NCBI GenBank assembly: GCA_021154985.1
Contig: JAJNQE010000152.1
Span: 7,023-71,022 of the forward strand
DNA: 64,000 nt
Direction: 5' to 3'
Origin: Hydrogenophaga sp.
Lineage (GTDB): Bacteria > Pseudomonadota > Gammaproteobacteria > Burkholderiales > Burkholderiaceae_C
Positions 37,088 through 46,300 of the stretch are shown piece by piece (the stretch's first letter is position 1; each line of letters starts with the position of its first letter). The translations under genes and the position numbers were made by a program. The notes beneath the pieces are model-generated. The model ran no database searches. It was given only the letters and a program-made list of their open reading frames with translations, and was not told the origin of the DNA.

Positions 37088-37663
37088 ATGAAAGAGTCAG
37101 AGAACAAAGTGGTCACCCCGTTTGTCAGCCAAGCCGAGTTGCGGTCCAAACAAGCGAAAGCCAGGCCATCGAGCGAAGACATCCACGTGGGCCCCAACAC
37201 CCACCTCAGCGGCGGCTTCAGCACCAACGGCATGATGATCGTGGACGGCCGGGTAGACAGCGCCGATGTGGACGCCGAGCGCCTGGTGCTCAGCCATATC
37301 GGGGAACTGGAGGGTACGGTTTCGGTGCAGCGCGCCGAGATCAGCGGCAATTTCAACGGCAACCTGATCGCCAGCGATGAGGTGATCGTCCGCCCCACCG
37401 CTCGCATTGCAGGCAACGTGCGGTGCCAGAAGCTGGTGATCCATCGCGGCGCCCACATCGAGTGCACCTTTTCGTGCAGCCCGGATGGCATCACCGAAGT
37501 GACCCCGGGCAGCGAGGCCAAACCCTCAAGCGCTGGCAGACATTGGCTCGCCAACGTGCACCACAAGCGCGACCGCCGACTGTTCCTCACTGGCGCGGGG
37601 AGCGTGCTCGCCTTGATTGGCGCGGGCGCCCTGCTGATGAGCTTCAAGGCACTGATCAGCTGA
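37088..37663 (+). CDS. Bactofilin with C-terminal membrane segment
   Basis: The protein has 191 residues. About residues 35-135 form the bactofilin beta-helix core, recognisable by evenly spaced short hydrophobic rungs (GGFSTNGMMIVDGRVDSADV, VSVQRAEISGNFNGNLIASD, IVRPTARIAGNVRCQKLVIH). The N-terminus is the usual polar tail. Unusually, the last ~28 residues (LFLTGAGSVLALIGAGALLM) form one hydrophobic helix, after a basic HHKRDRR stretch. Bactofilins polymerise into cytoskeletal filaments that usually reach the membrane through a short N-terminal peptide, so a C-terminal TM anchor is an unusual solution. It is the first of a four-gene set with two more bactofilins and an M23 peptidase. Confidence 0.9.
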   Translation: MKESENKVVTPFVSQAELRSKQAKARPSSEDIHVGPNTHLSGGFSTNGMMIVDGRVDSADVDAERLVLSHIGELEGTVSVQRAEISGNFNGNLIASDEVIVRPTARIAGNVRCQKLVIHRGAHIECTFSCSPDGITEVTPGSEAKPSSAGRHWLANVHHKRDRRLFLTGAGSVLALIGAGALLMSFKALIS

Positions 37664-37671
37664 TGGCCATC

Positions 37672-37701
37672 GACATTATTATTTTTGACATTTAAAATGC
37701 C
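37672..37701 (+). promoter_or_regulatory. AT-rich motif upstream of the second bactofilin
   Basis: GACATTATTATTTTTGACAT (37672-37691) continues into TTTAAAATGCC, ~95 bases before the start at 37795. It shares ATTTTTGACATTTAA-type sequence with the motif at 37031-37048. A small hairpin follows (GCGCACC 37708-37714, GGTGCGC 37720-37726). No convincing -10 lies 17 bases after TTGACA. Confidence 0.45.
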
Positions 37702-37794
37702 ATCTTTGCGCACCCAACCGGTGCGCATCTCATCCGTACAGGCCACTCCTCAGGGTCGTGACGCCTTCTTCAGCACCCCACATCTCAGCGACTC

Positions 37795-38208
37795 ATGAAC
37801 AAAGAAGGCGATCAAAAGGGAAACATCCTCATCGGTGAGGGTGTCAAGGCCAGCGGCAGTTTCAATGTCCCCGGCAAAGCCATGGTGAACGGCTCACTGG
37901 ATGGTGAGCTGATCGCCGACGAGCTCACCGTGGGGCCTCACGGCAAGCTGCTGGGCAAGGTGCAGGTGCGCAAGGCAGACGTACATGGCGAATCGCACGA
38001 CAGCATCACGGCGTCCGAGTACCTCATCATTCGCAGCACAGGGCAGATCCACGGTGTGGCTGCTTACGGAAAGATCGAAATCGAACGGGGCGGCGTCATC
38101 ACCGGCACCATTGCGCCTGTGAGCACCGCGGTGCCACCAGCCCACAAACCAGCGGAGCCCGAGAAGGTGCCCACCTTGTCGGACAAACTGCCGCTCGCCG
38201 ACAACTGA
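37795..38208 (+). CDS. Bactofilin
   Basis: This 137-residue polymer-forming cytoskeletal protein has a short N-terminal tail (MNKEGDQKGNILIGEGVKAS) and then a compact beta-helix of rungs (SGSFNVPGKAMVNGSLDGEL, LTVGPHGKLLGKVQVRKADV, YLIIRSTGQIHGVAAYGKIE). It ends in a Pro/Ala-rich tail of about 30 residues. It has no membrane segment. Its stop is 2 bases before the M23 peptidase start, so translation of the two is probably coupled. Confidence 0.92.
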   Translation: MNKEGDQKGNILIGEGVKASGSFNVPGKAMVNGSLDGELIADELTVGPHGKLLGKVQVRKADVHGESHDSITASEYLIIRSTGQIHGVAAYGKIEIERGGVITGTIAPVSTAVPPAHKPAEPEKVPTLSDKLPLADN

Positions 38209-38210
38209 AG

Positions 38211-39254
38211 ATGCTCAAGGCAATGCAGCTGGCCCGCGCGTGGCGAACCCCATCCGCCATGGCGCACGGCCTTGTCGGGATATGGAACCGCGACTTTCAC
38301 GATGTGCGCCTCATCCTTGAGCAACAGGGCGAGCTGCAGTACTTCTCGATCACGCGCGGCTGCCAGCGCTGGATTGCACGTGGCCTGATCGTCGCCAGCG
38401 GCTCTGCCCTGGTGGCACTGCTCGCCTTGGCGGTTTTCAGCATGCACCTTCATGTGGAGAGAAGTCGTCTGGAGGATTCGCACCGGCAAATCTTCCAGGC
38501 TTTGCTCGGGTCCACCGAAGCGAGCGGTGAGGCGGATCCTGTCCTGGACGAGAGCGAAATGCTGATGCTGGCCCAGTCGATCCGCGATCGTGATCTTGAG
38601 ATACGGCGCTATGTGGAAGGCGCAACCACGGATCTGGCGAAGCAGAATGATGAGTTACACAAGAAGCTCAACACCTCGGGCCTGACCGAAAAGGCCATCA
38701 AGGTGATTCACGGCAGTAGCCCCATGGGAGGCTTCACCCGAGGAAGGGATGAAGAAATCGCACCGCTGCTGCGCAAGGAATTCGCCGAGCAAAGCGCGGC
38801 CAACCGCGAGCTCAGGGACGTGCTGTCGGCCCTCCCGTCGAGCATGCCGGTTCAGGATCACGTCATCACATCGCGCTTTGGTATCCGCAATCACCCGATT
38901 TCAGGCCGGCCGAAATTTCATGCCGGTATTGACCTGATCTCCAAGGGAGACGACAACATCTACCCAGCCCGCGCGGGCAAGGTCATTCTGGCGAGACCCT
39001 ACAACGACTACGGACTCACCGTGATCGTCAACCACGGCCGCGGTGTGGAGACGCTCTACGCACACATGGCATCGATCAACGTCAAGGAAGGTCAGGACGT
39101 TGACCTTTCAACGGTGCTGGGCCAGATCGGCAACACCGGCGCATCCACAGGCAAACACCTGCATTTCGAAGTTTCGGTGGGCAGCTACCCCGTCGACCCC
39201 ATCAAAGTCATAGACACAGCGCAATATGTTCAACAAGCGAAAATCCAGCCCTGA
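38211..39254 (+). CDS. M23 (LytM) peptidoglycan endopeptidase with cytoplasmic tail and TM anchor
   Basis: The protein has 347 residues. Residues 1-55 form a basic cytoplasmic tail, residues about 60-82 a single TM segment (GLIVASGSALVALLALAVFSM), and residues 85-200 a helical linker. The M23 domain spans about 215-330. Zn-binding motifs are complete: the His and Asp of FHAGIDLISKGDD and the HLHFEV pair, with GLTVIVNHGRGVETLYAHM between. It should cleave peptide cross-links in the periplasm. Bactofilin-M23 pairs are established in Caulobacter, Hyphomonas and Helicobacter, where the filament positions the hydrolase. The long cytoplasmic tail is the natural contact with the bactofilins. Its 3' end overlaps the next bactofilin gene by 29 bases. 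Confidence 0.93.
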   Translation: MLKAMQLARAWRTPSAMAHGLVGIWNRDFHDVRLILEQQGELQYFSITRGCQRWIARGLIVASGSALVALLALAVFSMHLHVERSRLEDSHRQIFQALLGSTEASGEADPVLDESEMLMLAQSIRDRDLEIRRYVEGATTDLAKQNDELHKKLNTSGLTEKAIKVIHGSSPMGGFTRGRDEEIAPLLRKEFAEQSAANRELRDVLSALPSSMPVQDHVITSRFGIRNHPISGRPKFHAGIDLISKGDDNIYPARAGKVILARPYNDYGLTVIVNHGRGVETLYAHMASINVKEGQDVDLSTVLGQIGNTGASTGKHLHFEVSVGSYPVDPIKVIDTAQYVQQAKIQP

Positions 39255-39705
39255 AGGTCTTGCAGGGCTCGAAGCTCCGCCCCTTCCAGACACACCCAGA
39301 ACGCTGACGCCAGAGCCCGCGCTGACCCTGCGGCCTGCGCCAGCCAACGAGACACGCGGCAAACCGGCGCCCATTGCCGTGTTGCCGTCTGCGGACAAAC
39401 CGTCCATCGTGAGTGAGGGTTTCACCATCACCGGCGACCTGCGCTCCAGCGGCGTGCTGCATGTCGAAGGCCGGGTCTCGGGGACCCTGGTGGCGCACAG
39501 CGTCAACATCAGCGTGACGGGCGAGATTCAGGGCGAGATCACCTGCACCACGCTCAACATCAAGGGTCATATGATGGGCAAGGCGGTTTGCGATGAACTG
39601 ATTGTGGCGAGCACCGCTCAAGTACAAGGCAACATCAGCTACCGCTTTCTGAGCATTGGTTCTGGTGCCACCATCCAGGGCGACCTGGACCACATCGCAA
39701 ACTGA
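39226..39705 (+). CDS. Bactofilin (third copy)
   Basis: This 159-residue protein starts inside the last codons of the M23 gene. It has a long N-terminal Pro/Ala-rich tail of ~65 residues, then the beta-helix core (ITGDLRSSGVLHVEGRVSGT, VNISVTGEIQGEITCTTLNI, LIVASTAQVQGNISYRFLSI). It ends directly after the core (GDLDHIAN) without a C-terminal tail. The three bactofilins differ in their tails (C-terminal TM, C-terminal Pro-rich, N-terminal Pro-rich), which suggests a mixed filament with specialised subunits. Confidence 0.92.
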   Translation: MFNKRKSSPEGLAGLEAPPLPDTPRTLTPEPALTLRPAPANETRGKPAPIAVLPSADKPSIVSEGFTITGDLRSSGVLHVEGRVSGTLVAHSVNISVTGEIQGEITCTTLNIKGHMMGKAVCDELIVASTAQVQGNISYRFLSIGSGATIQGDLDHIAN

Positions 39706-39735
39706 GTTTCCGACCCGCTTCGGGCCCGAGGATAA

Positions 39736-39771
39736 AAGGGGGGCGTGAGACAGCAGTTTCACGCCCCCCTT
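39736..39771. terminator. Bidirectional hairpin terminator between convergent genes
   Basis: AAGGGGGGCGTGA (39736-39748) pairs with TCACGCCCCCCTT (39759-39771) around a 10-base loop. On the minus strand it is followed by TTTTATC, giving a reasonable intrinsic terminator for the lipoprotein/adhesin side. On the plus strand the T tract is poor, but the position 30 bases after the bactofilin stop fits a shared terminator. Confidence 0.75.
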
Positions 39772-39796
39772 GGCAATGACGCGGTAGCTCGACCTT

Positions 39797-40267
39797 TCAG
39801 GGCGCCGCGCCGTTGAGCCCAGCGGTGAAACGCTGCACCGCAAATGTCTGGGGATTGGGCATGGTGGCCGCACCCCACAGAGGCTCGCCCCACACCACCG
39901 CCACGGTGGGCTGATCAAAGCGCACGAAGAGGCCACCTTCAACCGCAGTGACGGCGCCGTGCTCGGTCCGGTACACCACGGGCAAGGAAGACTGGTAGTA
40001 GATCCCCTGGGCATCCGCAAACCGGGCGCGGTAGGGGGCTTCGGGCAATTCCACCTGCACGCCGGGCGACACCTCCGCTCGGCTCACATCCCGCAAAGTT
40101 ACCCACGATCCGTGGGCTGCGTGCTTGGGATCCACCGGCAGCGGCCTCAAGCTGGAACACCCCGACACAACTGACAACGCGGCCAGCCCCGCCGCGAGCA
40201 CGGCGCACGCAGGCCCAAGTCGGCGCTGCCGTGCTCGCTCAGGCGCCCATTCAACTGATCGATGCAT
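39797..40267 (-). CDS. Putative lipoprotein downstream of the giant adhesin
   Basis: The protein has 156 residues from ATG 40267, preceded by GAAAGAGAG as a likely ribosome site. An upstream in-frame start at 40306 would overlap the adhesin stop. A basic N-terminus leads to a lipoprotein signal (GLAALSVVSGCSSL, lipobox VSGC). The mature domain has about 115 residues with short beta-like segments (SWVTLRDVSRAEVSPGVQVE, AVVWGEPLWG). No family is recognised. It directly follows the adhesin on the same strand, so it could help anchor or export it, but this is only positional. Confidence 0.7.
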   Translation of the reverse strand: MHRSVEWAPERARQRRLGPACAVLAAGLAALSVVSGCSSLRPLPVDPKHAAHGSWVTLRDVSRAEVSPGVQVELPEAPYRARFADAQGIYYQSSLPVVYRTEHGAVTAVEGGLFVRFDQPTVAVVWGEPLWGAATMPNPQTFAVQRFTAGLNGAAP

Positions 40268-40305
40268 ACCGGACTCTCTTTCAACAAGCATATGGAAAGC
40301 CTTCA

Positions 40306-43300
40306 TCAGTACCCCAGCGGAACTGTGCGCGCACCCGTGCCTGTGGTGGCCACGAGCAAGCCGGTGGGCAGCAGTGACACGGCCGATATGGTCAGCGGCC
40401 CACTGCCCGTGGTGACGCGACTGGCCGTGCGCGCTGTCAGCCGCGTGACCTGGATGCCACCGCTGGTGGATTGCGCGTCCACGGCGGTCCCGGCATCCAG
40501 CGTGCCGCCAAAAAGGCTGTAGCCGACACCGGTGCCCGACGTGAGCGCTCCGGCGGCTCTCAAGGTCAGTGCACCGAAGGATTTGAGCGCGGTGAAACGC
40601 ATGCCGCCCGCCGTGCTCTGGGCATTCAGCGTGGACGCGCTGGAGGTCACGGTGCCCAGAATGCCCTGCCCGCCCATTGTCAGACCGATAGCCCCAGTGG
40701 CCGTTCCTCTGGTCAGGCTGAAGTCGGTGGCAGCGCTCAGGGTGGCGCCGCCGGCGGTCACGGTGAACGACGTCAGGGCCAGCGAACTTCCCGCCGATGC
40801 CGTTACCCCGGTGCGCGCCGACACGGTGGTCAGTGCCACCGAGCCGGTGAGCGACTCCACCTCCACCGAGCCGTTGCGGCTGATCAAGGCGCCTGTGCGC
40901 AGTGCACCGCTTGAGGACAACGACAGGTTGGCCGCCGCTGTGATGGCGCCCGTCGTCAGCGTGCCGCCCACGGCGTCCACGTCAACCCCGCCCACTGCGG
41001 CCGTCACAGCACCCAACACCACCGCGCCCGCAGCGGACTGCGCCGCCACGTTGCCCGTGGTGCTGGTGAGCGCGCCGGCCGTGAGGCCGGTGGCCGCTGT
41101 CAGCGACAGTGCATTTCTGGCTGTGACAGCGCCCGTGGTCAGCGCGCCCGTGCCGGCATCGAGCGTGACGCCACCGGTGGTGGCGCTCAGCGCGCCCATC
41201 GTGGCGCCCGCTGCGGCCTGCACAGAGATAGCGCTGGTTGTACTGGTCGAACGGCTGGTGATCGCACCGCCCAGAATCGACACGCTGGGCAGCGTGCCGG
41301 CCAACACACCCTCGGCCGCCAGCACCACACCCGCGCCACTCAGGGTTGTGTAGCGCAGGCCACCGGAGGCCTGTGCATCGAGCACGCCACCTGTGCTGGT
41401 CACTGTGCCCAGCGTCGCCTCGGTACCACTGCGAAGGGTGATGTTGCCCAGTGACGTACCCCTACCCAGCGTGAGCACACCCCGCGAGGTGATCGATGCC
41501 GCGCCCCGACTTGAGCTCCAGGTGGTCGCACTCAGCGCGCCCGCGCTGTCCAGTGTGAGGCCGGTGACCGCAGTTGCAGTGGTGAGGGTCAGCCCACCGG
41601 CGGTGGACGCGATGTCCAACGCGCCCGCGCTGCTGGTCGCACTCACGCCGGTCAACTGCCCGACCGATCGCATCGTCAGTCCCTGCGCGGCTCTTATCGT
41701 GCTGAAACTGAGAGTGCTACCAGCCGTCACCGACACCGCCCCGGTGGTGCTGGCGAGAGACGTGATGCTGGCTGCACCTCCCGCAACAGCCGTGAGGGCT
41801 GCGGTGGAGGTGGCGGTGGTCATGGTCAGGCCGCCCCCCACGTTCACGCCCAGCGTTCCCGCCCGGGCCGCCAACGACGCCAGCGTTGCATGCGCAGCTG
41901 CTCCCTGAGCACCGATGCTCAGGTTGCGCCCGGCTGAAAGCGACGTGGCGGAAATGCCCTGCCCGGATCCGGCAAGACCCAGACCGCTGCTGGACAAAGT
42001 GATGTCGCGCGGCGTGGTGAGGGACACCAATTCGATCTTTCCAGCTGCGTCGATCGTCACATCCTGGCCAGACGTGATGCTGGCCAGTTTGACGCCGCCG
42101 GTTGCGCTGGACACGGCCACATCGCTCAGCAGCGAAGCCACCCTGGTGCCCACCACCGAGCCTTGTGCCGCCAACTCTGCCTTTTTGCTCGCTGAGATCA
42201 CGACTTCGCGGGTCGCGCGGGTCTGTGCCAGCGACACCGAATCGGTCTTGCTGGTGACCAGCAGCGAAGCCACGTCGGTCTCGATGGATCTGCCCTGCGC
42301 TGTGGCCGCCAGGGCAGTGTTGCCCACGCTGCCCTGCGCCGTCACCACGATGCCGCCGGCGGCACTGGTGACGGTCATGTCAGCAGTGCTGTCACCGCCG
42401 TCCAGCACGGAGCCCCCCGTGGTGGACACCACAATCGCACCCGACGAAGCGTTGTCGCTGCGGATTCCGGTCAGGGTGATGTCGCCTGTGGCTGACAGCA
42501 CCACCGAACCCGCTCTGCCGTCAACCGACGCACCATCGGCGATGGTGATCGTCTTGCCCTGCAGCACCAGATTGCCCGACAGGTTCACCAGGTCGGCATC
42601 GGCCTCGAGCGACAGCGCCTGCGTGCCGGCGCTCAAGGTCAGGCCATTGGAGGTCCTGAGTTGACCGCCGATGGCCAACCCGGCCAGGCCACCGTTCAAC
42701 GACACCTGCCCGGTGCCGGCGCTGACCGTGCGCACACGAAGCACGCCGCTGCTGCTGCCCAGGTGCACCGATCCCCCGGCCACCGCGCTGAGAACGGCAC
42801 CATCCACCGCCGTCTTCACGGTCATGGGCACCGTCGCCTGACCCACGTCGCCGCCCGCGGCGAACGAGATGTTGGTGGCGTCCACCGCCTGGGCACGCGT
42901 GCCCCGGTCGTCAAGGATCGAATAGCCCGAACTGATCACAGCATTGCCCACGGCCGAGACTTGCCCGATCCGCAGCGATGAGGTGGCCGAACCCAGATAG
43001 GCGTTGCCGCCCGTGGTGGCCACCAGCTTGGTGCCCGTCTTGGCGAGAACGTCCACCGCCTTGGTCGTGGTACCAATGGAGCCAGCCACGCTCAGCGTCA
43101 CACCGCGACCGGCCACGTTCACGTTTACCGCGTCGTCGCTGGTGTCGGAGAGGGCACCACGGGCCACCACCACCACACCACGCGACGCGTCCAGCTGGCT
43201 GAGGCCCACATCATCGGCGGCCACATAGATGTCGCCGGTGTGTGCCAGAAGCGTTGTGCCACTGGACATGGTGAAGTCACCCGTGCCCGACGCCTCGGCG

Positions 43301-46300
43301 TCAATGCGGCCCAGCGCCGTGACATCGTCCACCACGCGCAAGCCGCCTTGTGCTGCGTAAAGGTCGAGGTCCAGCCCCGACGACAGTTCGCCCACAGTCA
43401 GCCCGGTTTCAGCGCCGTGCAGATAAATGGAGTAGCCCAGCGCGCTGCTGGCGTTCACACCGCTGCTCAGGCTGGACTTGACCCGCATCGGATTGAGCTC
43501 GGTGCCCACCGAGCCGCCCAGAGCGGTCAGCGTGATGCCGTCGGCTTCGATCGAACGAGTGCGCTCCCCACGCGCATCGATGATGGAGCCCGATGCGGTC
43601 AACGACACCGAAGCCGGTGAGTACACATCGGCCACCCGCATGTCGCCGGTCTGGTTCAGCCAGATGCCGTCTTGCGCGCGGGCCACCAGGGTCGCCTGGC
43701 TCGGCGTTCCACCACCGGTCAAGGTGAGCGTCACCGGCTTGAGAGCGGTGCCGATGGATCCAGATGCTGCTTCCAAAATGGCCTTATGGCCCTGGATCAC
43801 CGAGCCGCTGGTGTTGGCGGCATTCAGGATCGACCCACTCACCTTGATCCGAACTTCGCCGGCGCCGATCACCTGTTCCAGGTTGGCGTCGCCGCCCGTG
43901 GGGTAGGCGTCCGTGGTGTCCGCACCCAGGTACACAAACCCATTGGAGTTCACGTTCAGTCGGTTGGACAGCACGTTGAACGTGTCCTTCTTGACCACGG
44001 TGAGCAGCCAGTTCGTCTTGTCCAGGCTCATGTCGTCGGTCTCGGCCGACATGATGGTCAAGCGGTCGTCCACAGTCAGTCCACCTTCCTTGCGCAGATC
44101 GATCGTGACCGCCCCATCGTCCCGCCCGATCTTGCCGCCTGGGCGCAGCACGACCCGGTTGCCCACCACATTGGGCTCTTCAATCCGGGTCTGTGTGTCG
44201 GTGGACGACTTGGAGAAGATGGCGTTGGGCAACGGGCTGTGCAGCTCGGCATCACTCCAGGTCGACAGCGCGTCCACCGCCGGGCGGCCTGCCAGCAGGT
44301 TGGCCGCGTTCACCTCGGCAATCACGAGGTCGTCATTGAGCTGGTATCGCGTTGCACCGTAAAGTGCGTCGAGGTCTTTCACCTCTTGCGTGCGAGCGGC
44401 CTCCAGGCCTTCGATCTGCGCCAGAGACAAGCCCGACTGGGCAAGTTGTGTACGCTCAGCGTCAGAGTACGTGAACTCATAGGTGTCGGCGTTCAGGCTG
44501 TCGGCGGTGTAGCTGACGACACCGGTGGCCGGGTCCACCGAAGTTACGGTGGCATTGCGCAGCGCCCAGTACCGGCGGAACTGGCTGCGGGTGGTGCGCA
44601 GTGTCAGCTGGCGGCTGTCTTCAGCGCTGTTGCCCTGCAAGGCCGCAGCGTCCCACAGCGCGAGCAGCTCCTCTTCGGTGCGCACGTCGCGGGTTTCATT
44701 GCGGTTGTTGTCGATCAGATCACCGCCAGCCTCGATGTACACATCACCCCCGTTGGAGGCGACCTGGTTCACCCACAGGTTGCCCGTGGCCTGCTTCAGG
44801 GCAATACCGCGCGCCGCGGTGGCCGTGATGCCACCGCCCGACGAGTCCTGCGTCTGGATGTTGAGCGTGGACAGGACCGTGCCGTCGGCATTGAACACAC
44901 CGATGCCGCCTCGGGGCGCCGAAAGCTGGATCCGGCTGCCGATCACATGCACCGTGTTCGGGTTGACACCCACGATGTCTTCATCACCCAGCAACCACAC
45001 CTTGCCGGTGGTCGACACCTGGTTGATGCGCAGCGCACCCCCCAGGCTCTGGAACGAGATGTTGCCGCTGTCGGACTGGGCGGTGAACGAGCCGGTGCCC
45101 GTGATCACGTTGACCGGCGCACCCTCGGTCCCAATGCCGGTCTTGGCATAGAAACGCAGGTCGTTGCCGGAGACTGCTGTGCCTCCACTGAGTTGCTCGA
45201 TGGATCCGTTGTTGGAACGGATGGACACCAGGCCGCTGTCGTTGGTGATGTTGCCCGACAGGCGAACGCCCGCATTGCTCTTCACATCGATGAGGCCCGT
45301 GCTGTAGCCGACCATCTCAATGGCGATCGGGTGATCAGCGCGCACACGCTGCGTGAACACGTCCTTCTTGCCCACTTCCGTGCGGTAGTCCACGTAGTAG
45401 GTCTTCTTGAAACACAGGGGTCCGCACTTCTTCCAGCTGCGGTAGTAGGTCTCCTCCTCTCCGTCGGTCACGAAGGTCTGCGTGCTCATCGTGAAGTTCT
45501 GGCTGGGCGCGCCCGACGTGGTCACGTAGATGCCCTCGGGCATCGCGGTGGCGTCCTTTGTGACGATGTCGATGCTGTTCCATTTGATGGAACCCAGGTT
45601 GATGGCGCCCCAGAGAGCCGAAGACTTCTGGTACCAGTAGCGCTTTTCCTGGTTGAACTCATAGCCCGCCGACCACACGTAGGTGCTGTTGGTCACCGGT
45701 GCGTAGCTGAAGGTTGCCAGGCGGTTGCCGCTGGGCGAAGCCAGCGTGGAACCGCTGGAACGCAGCACCGCGGCGCCGGCGCCTCGCCCAGCCGTGGTGG
45801 TGGATCGGAACGCACCCAGCGCATTGCGCTCGTAGGTGGTCACTTCATAGGCAGTGATTCGCCCATTGGTGTACACGGGGCGGTTCAGGTCTGTGATGCG
45901 CACCACTCCGGCGTCACCTCCGGTGTCCAGCCCCAGCAGATCCATGCCGTAGCTGGTCTGGTTGTCGATGTTGAAGCGGGCGTATCCGTCGAGCGCACGG
46001 ATCACGCCGCCACCGGTGTTGATGATGGAGCCCACCACCTCGACCAGGCCGCCGGTGACCTCTGTTGAAGCCACCTTGAGACGGTTGTCTTCGGCGTCGT
46101 AATACACCACGGGTTCACCGCGGCGCGCGGCCAGGGCGGCCAGTTGCGTGTTTCGCTGTGACTGGGTGATGGTGCCGTTGGCAAACTGCTTGTTGATCTC
46201 CGATTCGTTGTCGGTGGAGCGGCGGCCCGACACCTGCACGAGGGAAGATCGACCCTGTGCCAGATAGCTGCCCCGGTTGGCGGTCCACTGGGCTTCCCAG

